Of a stretch of 10,581 nt of DNA, positions 6,337 through 10,581 are shown one piece after another. Below the pieces are notes generated by a model. The model worked only from the letters and a program-made list of their open reading frames with translations, was not told the origin of the DNA and made no database searches. The stretch covers positions 1 to 10,581 of the forward strand of contig JAUVQC010000024.1 of the NCBI GenBank assembly GCA_030598305.1, given 5' to 3'. The first letter of the stretch is position 1. The number at the start of each line of letters is the position of its first letter. The stretch comes from Actinomycetes bacterium (GTDB lineage Bacteria; Actinomycetota; Acidimicrobiia; UBA5794). Made by a program: the position numbers and the translations under genes.

Positions 6337-7590
6337 TCAGACGCTCGATCCTTGTGCGGCCACAACCGATTCGACAGGAACGCGGTCGGCCAGGACCGCC
6401 TCGATCTGGTCGATGCCCCACAGGAGGTCTTCCTCGCTGATCGTGAGCGGCGGTGCGAATCGAATCGTATGCCCATGTGTGTTCTTCGCGATGACCCTCC
6501 GCTCCAGGAGGCGCTCAGATACCTCGCGTCCCGTCGGGCCATGGTCAGCAATGTCGATCCCTGCCCACAAACCGCGCGATCGCACAGCACTGATGGCGCC
6601 GGTGCGCTCGGCGACCACCTCGAGACCGGACCGGAAGATATCTCCCAAGTGCCTTGCACGTTTCTGCAGCTCACCGGTGGCGAGCATCGAGAGAACCTCT
6701 GTACCGATCGCACAGGCGAGCGGGTTTCCACCAAAAGTGCTTCCGTGCACGCCGGGACGGATGACCTCCATGATGTCCCACCGTGTCACGACGGCTGACA
6801 GCGGCATGATGCCTCCACCGAGCGCCTTGCCGAGGATGTAGATATCCGGCTTCACGTCCTCGTGGTCACAGGCAAAGGTCTTGCCTGTGCGGCCAAGACC
6901 TGACTGGATCTCATCGGCGATGAACAGGACGTTCTCTTCGGTGCAGATCGCTCGAACGTCCTCGAGGTAGCCATCGGGCGGGATGATGACTCCTCCCTCG
7001 CCCTGGATCGGTTCGATCAGGACACCAACAGTTGAGCCGGTGATAACAGCACCAATCGCGGAGGCGTCACCGTAGGGGACAGAGATGAACCCGGGCGTAT
7101 ACGGCCCGAAGTTGCCGCGGGCATCGGGATTGTCTGAGAATGAGATGATCGAGATCGTCCGGCCGTGAAAATTCCCTCCGGCCACGATGATGGTCGCCGT
7201 GTCTTGCGGAACGCCCTTCTTCTCATACCCCCACTTGCGGGCGAGCTTGATGGCCGTCTCGACACCCTCCGCGCCGCTGTTCATGAGGAGGGCGGTCTCC
7301 ATTCCTGCAAGCTCCGAGAGGTCCCGGCAGAGAGCACCCATCTGATCGTTGTGGATTGCCCGAGACGTGAGCGTGACCCTGTCGAGCTGCCGCTTGGCCG
7401 CGTCGACGAGTCGCTGGTTCCCATGGCCGAAGTTCATCGCTGAGTATGCGGAGAGCATGTCGAGGTATCGGGTGCCCTCGACATCGGTGATCCATGATCC
7501 CTCCGCAGTGGCAGCCACGACGGGGAGGGGGTGGTAGTTGTGTGCGGCATGTGCCTTGTCCAGCTCGATGTAGCCCTCGTTCGTCGACAT
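6337..7590 (-). CDS. rocD: Ornithine--oxo-acid aminotransferase
   Basis: This 417-residue class III, PLP-dependent aminotransferase transfers the delta-amino group of ornithine to 2-oxoglutarate, giving glutamate-5-semialdehyde for proline or glutamate formation. Family features run in order: AHNYHPLPVV (16-25), YLDMLSAYSAMNFGHGN (42-58), NSGAEGVETAIKLARKWGYE (104-123), NFHGRT (140-145), EPIQGEGG (193-200), ADEIQSGLGRTGKTFACDHE (225-244, Asp226), YILGKALGGG with the PLP-lysine Lys255, and HGSTFGGNPLACAIG (282-296). The NYHPLPVV and RKWGYE segments favour ornithine aminotransferase over acetylornithine or GABA enzymes. Start is ATG at 7590, with GAGGAGG (7597-7603) 6 bases ahead; a reading back to 7677 would run through the promoter region. 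It is divergent from the XRE-cupin regulator, which probably controls it. Confidence 0.93.
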   Translation of the reverse strand: MSTNEGYIELDKAHAAHNYHPLPVVAATAEGSWITDVEGTRYLDMLSAYSAMNFGHGNQRLVDAAKRQLDRVTLTSRAIHNDQMGALCRDLSELAGMETALLMNSGAEGVETAIKLARKWGYEKKGVPQDTATIIVAGGNFHGRTISIISFSDNPDARGNFGPYTPGFISVPYGDASAIGAVITGSTVGVLIEPIQGEGGVIIPPDGYLEDVRAICTEENVLFIADEIQSGLGRTGKTFACDHEDVKPDIYILGKALGGGIMPLSAVVTRWDIMEVIRPGVHGSTFGGNPLACAIGTEVLSMLATGELQKRARHLGDIFRSGLEVVAERTGAISAVRSRGLWAGIDIADHGPTGREVSERLLERRVIAKNTHGHTIRFAPPLTISEEDLLWGIDQIEAVLADRVPVESVVAAQGSSV

Positions 7591-7613
7591 GGTCCGCCTC
7601 CTCGTATCAACTG

Positions 7614-7631
7614 GTGCATTGTGCGATGCGC
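7614..7631. promoter_or_regulatory. Palindromic operator candidate 1 (regulator-proximal -35 side)
   Basis: GTGCAT, 6 bases, ATGCGC: an imperfect palindrome whose inner GCAT-N6-ATGC is exact. It covers the place where the -35 of the rightward regulator promoter should be (about 7624-7629 for a -10 at 7647-7652). Its half-site resembles that of the second palindrome at 7662-7677, about 47 bases away centre to centre. It is a likely binding site for the adjacent XRE-cupin protein; this is inference. Confidence 0.45.
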
Positions 7632-7644
7632 TGCCACTTGGTAT

Positions 7645-7652
7645 CTTATACT
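7645..7652. promoter_or_regulatory. Overlapping divergent -10 elements for rocD and its regulator
   Basis: On the plus strand TATACT (7647-7652) is a good -10 for the regulator gene. On the minus strand TATAAG (7650-7645) is a good -10 for rocD, with TTACGT at 7672-7667 as a 16-base-spaced -35. The two overlap by four bases, so polymerase should not occupy both at once. The plus-strand -35 is poor, which fits a weak or regulated promoter. Confidence 0.5.
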
Positions 7653-7661
7653 GACCAGATA

Positions 7662-7677
7662 GTGCAACGTAATGCAC
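7662..7677. promoter_or_regulatory. Palindromic operator candidate 2 (over the rocD -35)
   Basis: GTGCA, 6 bases, TGCAC: an exact inverted repeat with 5-base arms. It covers the proposed rocD -35 (7667-7672 on the minus strand) and lies just upstream of the regulator start at 7696, inside its leader. A protein bound here could block rocD and also affect its own transcript. Similarity to the palindrome at 7614-7631 suggests one regulator binds both. Confidence 0.5.
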
Positions 7678-7695
7678 AGGACATGCAAGGACGAA

Positions 7696-8283
7696 ATGGC
7701 AGACACGGATATCAGGGAATCAGTGACCGAAGCCGTTGCGCGCAACCTGCGCGATGCCCGCACCGAGCGCGGCTGGACCCTTGAGAAGCTCGCCAGCCGC
7801 TCGGGGGTGAGCAAGGGAATGGTCGTCCAGATCGAGCAGGGACGCACCAATCCGTCGATCGGGACGCTGTCCAAAGTATCGGATGCCCTTGGCGTCTCAC
7901 TCGCAGACCTTGTATCTGCCCCCGACACACCCGTCGTACGGCTGGTGCCGACGCATGACGCGGCACGTCTGTGGGAGACCGACGGTGAGAGCCACGCGAC
8001 GTTGCTCGTCGGCGGCCAGCGCCCCGACTTCATCGAACTCTGGGAATGGACGCTTGCACCGGGAGACACCTACGAGGGTCGCTCCCACTCCCCCGGCATC
8101 CGCGAGTTACTGCACGTCCTCGAGGGCACACTCACCCTTACGGTGTCCGACGAGGTCAACGTGATCGAGAAGGGCGCATCGGCGTCCTATGACGGCGACC
8201 AACCCCACAACTACGAGAACTCTGGGAACGAGCTGTTGCGATTCACGCTCGTGATGGTCGACCTCTCGGGGACCAGAAAGTAG
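7696..8283 (+). CDS. XRE-family regulator with C-terminal cupin domain
   Basis: This 195-residue protein has an N-terminal helix-turn-helix (about 14-70). It shows ARNLRDARTERGWTLEKLA (15-33), the recognition region SGVSKGMVVQIEQGRTNPSI (36-55) and LSKVSDALGVSLADL (58-72). A cupin barrel follows (about 110-190) with APGDTYEGRSHSPGIRELLH (121-140), VLEGTL and GDQPHNYENSG (167-177). His131, Glu137 and His171 could hold a metal; the second His of the usual HxH pair is not present, so ligand binding without metal is also possible. This is the PuuR-like layout, in which the cupin senses a small molecule; ornithine or a related amine is my guess from the divergent rocD. I chose ATG at 7696 because AAGGA lies 4 bases ahead and the domain follows directly. 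An earlier in-frame ATG at 7672 falls inside palindrome 2. Confidence 0.88.
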   Translation: MADTDIRESVTEAVARNLRDARTERGWTLEKLASRSGVSKGMVVQIEQGRTNPSIGTLSKVSDALGVSLADLVSAPDTPVVRLVPTHDAARLWETDGESHATLLVGGQRPDFIELWEWTLAPGDTYEGRSHSPGIRELLHVLEGTLTLTVSDEVNVIEKGASASYDGDQPHNYENSGNELLRFTLVMVDLSGTRK

Positions 8284-8285
8284 GA

Positions 8286-8312
8286 ACGGGGAAAGTCTCG
8301 CTGGTGCCCCGT
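8286..8312 (+). other. Weak stem-loop after the regulator gene
   Basis: ACGGGG (8286-8291) pairs with CCCCGT (8307-8312) across a 15-base loop, starting 2 bases after the regulator stop. No T-run follows, so it is a poor intrinsic terminator. It sits where one might separate the regulator transcript from the next gene's own promoter. Chance is quite possible. Confidence 0.2.
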
Positions 8313-8316
8313 GCAC

Positions 8317-8322
8317 TACATT
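8317..8322 (+). promoter_or_regulatory. -10 element placed for a leaderless mRNA of the PPOX gene
   Basis: TACATT fits the actinobacterial -10 pattern TAnnnT and ends 7 bases before the ATG at 8330. Transcription would therefore begin at or next to the A of the start codon. No ribosome-binding site is visible before this ATG or before the second ATG at 8339, as expected for leaderless translation. No convincing -35 is seen. Confidence 0.45.
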
Positions 8323-8329
8323 GTGATCA

Positions 8330-8755
8330 ATGCGATCGATGACCCGCGACGAGATAGTTGCGTTCCTTTCTTTCGGAACACGCACAGGCAAGCTTGGGAC
8401 CGTGCGAGCCAACGGTAGGGCGCACGTCACACCGATCTGGTTCGTGGTTGACGGGGACGATCTCGTCTTCAACACCTGGCACACGAGCGCCAAGGCGAGC
8501 CATCTCGCCCGCGATCCGCGGGCCTCGCTCGTCGTCGACCTTCAAGAGGCTCCCTACGCCTATGTCCTTGTCGAGGGAACCGTTGCGATCTCAAGAGACC
8601 TGGACGAGATCAAACGGTTCGCAACACAGATCGGAGCCCGATACATGGGGGCAAGCCGCGCCGAGGAGTTCGGTGCGCGCAACGGTGTCGAAGGAGAGTT
8701 ACTCGTTCGCCTCCACATAGACCGTGTCATCGCCCTCGATGACGTCAGCGAGTAG
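8330..8755 (+). CDS. PPOX-class (probably F420-dependent) oxidoreductase
   Basis: This 141-residue single-domain protein has the split beta-barrel fold of pyridoxamine-phosphate-oxidase-like enzymes. Typical segments are LGTVRANGRAHVTPIWFVVD (22-41), DDLVFNTWHTSAKASHLARD (43-62), PRASLVVD (63-70), YVLVEGTVAIS (78-88) and the tail RYMGASRAEEFGARNG (104-119). The TWHTSAKASHL segment, with Lys55 after a Thr/Ser pair, and the RYMGA tail match the Rv1155-like F420-binding branch rather than FMN enzymes. Members reduce varied substrates, for example biliverdin in mycobacteria; the substrate here is unknown. Start is ATG at 8330, or 8339, with neither preceded by a ribosome site. The gene ends 20 bases from the convergent lipoprotein gene. 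If F420-dependent, the cell must make F420, which fits an actinobacterium. Confidence 0.85.
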   Translation: MRSMTRDEIVAFLSFGTRTGKLGTVRANGRAHVTPIWFVVDGDDLVFNTWHTSAKASHLARDPRASLVVDLQEAPYAYVLVEGTVAISRDLDEIKRFATQIGARYMGASRAEEFGARNGVEGELLVRLHIDRVIALDDVSE

Positions 8756-8775
8756 CGGCGACAGAAAGCTGCTCG

Positions 8776-9768
8776 TCATGCTTCGAGCTCGAATCCAAAC
8801 GGCGACTCAAGGTCGTCGATGTGGGTCACGTCACCCGGCGGTGGCGGCTCGATCACGACACCGGTGTTGAGATCGAACATGTCGTATCGCATCAGCATGT
8901 GGTCAAAGCTCTCCCCCGGATCGGTCTCAACGCTGTCCCCATCGATCTCCATGACAAACCGCACAACGAGGCCAACATCTGAGATCCACACATCCATCGG
9001 CATCACATCAGTCGGGAGAGGCCCTTGGGCCTCGAGGCGTTCACGCTCTGCGGGCGTGGCATCGGCCAGCAGGGCTTCCATGTCGAACACCGCGCGATAG
9101 TGCGTTGTGTCCACACCATTCACAGCCTCAGAACCGATCACCTCTACCGTTGCCCCAGCCTCATCGAACGACCCAAGAATCTCCGATGGGTTCCCGGGCG
9201 ACGTCATTGAGAAGCCGGCGGTTGGGTCGCTTTCATCAGCCGGCATTGCAATCCACGGCGTCTCGGCACCGAGGAACATGTTGAAGAACGGAAACTTCAC
9301 ATAGACCGTGTCACCGATCTGGCGCACATCCATCTCCCCGAACAGATCCGCGAACTCGGCTGGGATCTCCTCACCGCCCGCGGCTGCCAGCCCACTCATG
9401 TCCATGTAGAAGGAAGAATCGCCCGACGCGTTGTCGAACGCACCACCGAACGGGATCACCATCTCGGTAATCCCCTGGGATGGGTCCAGACCGGTCACCT
9501 CGATGGACCCCTCCATACGACCAGATGTCACCTCGGCACTGGCGGCGAATGCCGCTCGGAGAGCCGATACCTCCGGTACGTCTGAAGCCTTCTCCACGGT
9601 CGTCGTGGTTGCAGGCACACTCGACGTCGTCGTCGATTCGTTTACCACCGTCGCTGCAGTGCTCGTCGATGCGGCGACGCTTGATTCGTACACGCCGGAG
9701 CCGCCATCGGCACAAGCCGACACGGCAAGGACAAGAACGGCGATCGTCATGCTGATCCGTTTGGTCAC
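8776..9768 (-). CDS. Secreted lipoprotein, LppX/LprAFG-like
   Basis: This 330-residue protein starts at GTG 9768, with AAGGAGG (9774-9780) 5 bases ahead. An in-frame reading back to 9924 would bury the signal peptide and has no comparable site. A short basic N-terminus (TKR) and a hydrophobic stretch end in the lipobox VSAC with Cys19, so lipid attachment and export are expected. Residues about 25-62 form a Ser/Thr/Val-rich linker. The folded part (about 65-330) has the repeating amphipathic strands of actinobacterial lipid-binding lipoproteins: an LRAAFAASAEVTSGRMEG start, then VRQIGDTVYVKFP, GATVEVIGSEAVNGVDTTHY, and MPMDVWISDVGLVVRFVMEI near the end. The group likeness is by pattern, so the name is tentative. 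Known relatives carry lipids across the periplasm. Its closest neighbours do not suggest a role. Confidence 0.8.
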   Translation of the reverse strand: MTKRISMTIAVLVLAVSACADGGSGVYESSVAASTSTAATVVNESTTTSSVPATTTTVEKASDVPEVSALRAAFAASAEVTSGRMEGSIEVTGLDPSQGITEMVIPFGGAFDNASGDSSFYMDMSGLAAAGGEEIPAEFADLFGEMDVRQIGDTVYVKFPFFNMFLGAETPWIAMPADESDPTAGFSMTSPGNPSEILGSFDEAGATVEVIGSEAVNGVDTTHYRAVFDMEALLADATPAERERLEAQGPLPTDVMPMDVWISDVGLVVRFVMEIDGDSVETDPGESFDHMLMRYDMFDLNTGVVIEPPPPGDVTHIDDLESPFGFELEA

Positions 9769-9834
9769 GGATGCCTCCTTGTGTTGAGTGGACGCGGCGA
9801 AACTCTCCACACTCATCGGCTGATTCCGACCCTG

Positions 9835-9863
9835 ACTTGAATCTGAAAGGCTCGGCCGGTCAA
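9835..9863 (-). promoter_or_regulatory. Possible promoter of the lipoprotein gene
   Basis: On the minus strand TTGACC (9863-9858) is a good -35. At 17-base spacing TCAAGT (9840-9835) is a weak -10. It lies about 70 bases before the GTG at 9768. ACTTGA (9835-9840) and TCAAGT (9860-9865) also form an inverted repeat across the element, so it could be a protein-binding site instead. The divergent beta-helix gene must have its own promoter in the same 178-base gap; I see none clearly. Confidence 0.3.
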
Positions 9864-9946
9864 GTTCGCGGGCCCGACTTCCGATAGTGGAGTCAGGAGT
9901 CTTGTTCGTCGCGCATAGCTCCATTCAGCTCTTTCGAGGAGGACAT

Positions 9947-10581
9947 GTGCGGAGGCGAATCTCGCTGGTGGGGACGGTCATCTTGACCGTGTCGCTCTCC
10001 GTGATAGCGCCTGCGGCCGCTGTTGACTATCCGCCCGCCGGCAACCCTGACGGAGTTGCTCCTATCCCCACCGAGGCCCAGGCCATCGACACCTCGCTCC
10101 CCGACCGGACGATTGGTGACGGCACTCCCGGTTCGTGCACCTCGGCCGCGGTCGTGAACGCTGTTGCTCTCGGTGGGCTCATCACCTTCGATTGTGGACC
10201 TGATCCGATCACGATCGACATGTACGCAACGGCGAAGGTGTTCAACAACGCAGATCCGGACGTCGTCCTCGACGGAGGCGGAAAGGTGACGCTCAACGGC
10301 AGAAACGCCGTGCGGATCCTGTACATGAACACGTGCGACCCGGCCCAGGTGTGGACGACATCGCACTGCCAGAACCAGAGCTACCCGCGACTTACCGTTC
10401 AGAACCTCACCTTCATCAATGGCAACTCCAAGGCAGAGACAACGTACGACGGTGGCGGGGCGATCTGGGTTCGGGGCGGGCGGTTCAAGATCGTCAACTC
10501 CCGCTTCTTCAACAATGTCTGTGCCGATGTGGGTCCAGATGTTGGTGGCGGCGCCGTACGGGTGTTCAGCCAGTTCAACAC
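9947..10581 (+). CDS. Secreted right-handed beta-helix protein (partial, C-terminus off window)
   Basis: 211 residues are open to the right edge. Start is GTG at 9947, with GAGGAGG (9936-9942) 4 bases ahead. An ATG at 9945 overlaps it in another frame and stops after 13 codons, so it is not the start. RRR followed by a hydrophobic stretch (about 5-22) and APAAA is a Sec signal peptide, cut near residue 25. The mature part begins with a low-complexity stretch, then GDGTPGSCTSAAVVNAVALG (57-76) and ITFDCGPDPITI (79-90). Next come VVLDGGGKVTLNG (106-118), LTVQNLTFINGN (149-160), GGGAIWVRGGRFKIVNSRFF (169-188) and NNVCADVGPDVGGGAVRV. These are rungs of a parallel beta-helix as in many surface or polymorphic secreted proteins. 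The GSC...FDC and NTC...SHC cysteine pairs may form disulfides outside the cell. Function is unknown; adhesin or polysaccharide-binding/lyase roles are common for the fold. Confidence 0.82.
   Translation, partial: MRRRISLVGTVILTVSLSVIAPAAAVDYPPAGNPDGVAPIPTEAQAIDTSLPDRTIGDGTPGSCTSAAVVNAVALGGLITFDCGPDPITIDMYATAKVFNNADPDVVLDGGGKVTLNGRNAVRILYMNTCDPAQVWTTSHCQNQSYPRLTVQNLTFINGNSKAETTYDGGGAIWVRGGRFKIVNSRFFNNVCADVGPDVGGGAVRVFSQFN

Noticed and set aside
8286..8312. Intrinsic terminator after the regulator gene
   Set aside because: The stem is only six pairs with a 15-base loop and no T-run follows. It is kept as a weak stem-loop only.

Overview
This is a compact, high-GC, bacterial window with no rRNA, tRNA, CRISPR or mobile element that I can see. 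The style suggests an actinobacterium: GTG starts, 4-base start/stop overlaps, a probable leaderless mRNA, an F420-type split-barrel oxidoreductase and a Thr/Ser-linker lipoprotein. I would guess Acidimicrobiia or a relative, but no marker gene fixes this. Ten protein genes can be supported. Two of them run off the window ends, and no gap between genes exceeds about 200 bases.

Left part (1-4777, minus strand): a tight five-gene operon, read right to left. First is a small two-helix membrane protein with a ribbon-helix-helix-like tail. Next is an 875-residue PEP-synthase-like phosphotransferase with a swivelling phospho-histidine domain but no C-terminal PEP/pyruvate barrel, the layout of rifampin phosphotransferases. 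Then come a five-helix membrane protein of unknown function, a PAP2-type membrane phosphatase, and the N-terminal 119 residues of a LigB/DODA-type extradiol dioxygenase. The first three genes overlap by 4 bases (GTGA, ATGA) and the next gap is 6 bases, so they are almost certainly co-expressed. The set reads as a membrane-linked phosphoryl-transfer unit with unknown substrate.

Middle (4984-8283): divergent from that operon is a 446-residue P-loop GTPase-like protein related to archaeal cyclic 2,3-diphosphoglycerate synthetase. It converges, 12 bases apart, with an ornithine aminotransferase gene (rocD). rocD is transcribed divergently from an XRE-cupin regulator. Their shared 105-base intergenic region has overlapping, oppositely directed -10 elements flanked by two GTGCA/TGCAC-type palindromes, which looks like a compact autoregulatory switch for ornithine catabolism.

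Right part (8330-10581): a probably leaderless PPOX-class F420-dependent oxidoreductase, a convergent secreted lipoprotein resembling the LppX/LprAFG group, and divergent from that the start of a secreted right-handed beta-helix protein that runs off the window.

The most novel items are the phosphotransferase/membrane/PAP2 operon, the CpgS-like protein in a bacterium, and the palindrome-flanked rocD switch. Functions beyond family level are inference.
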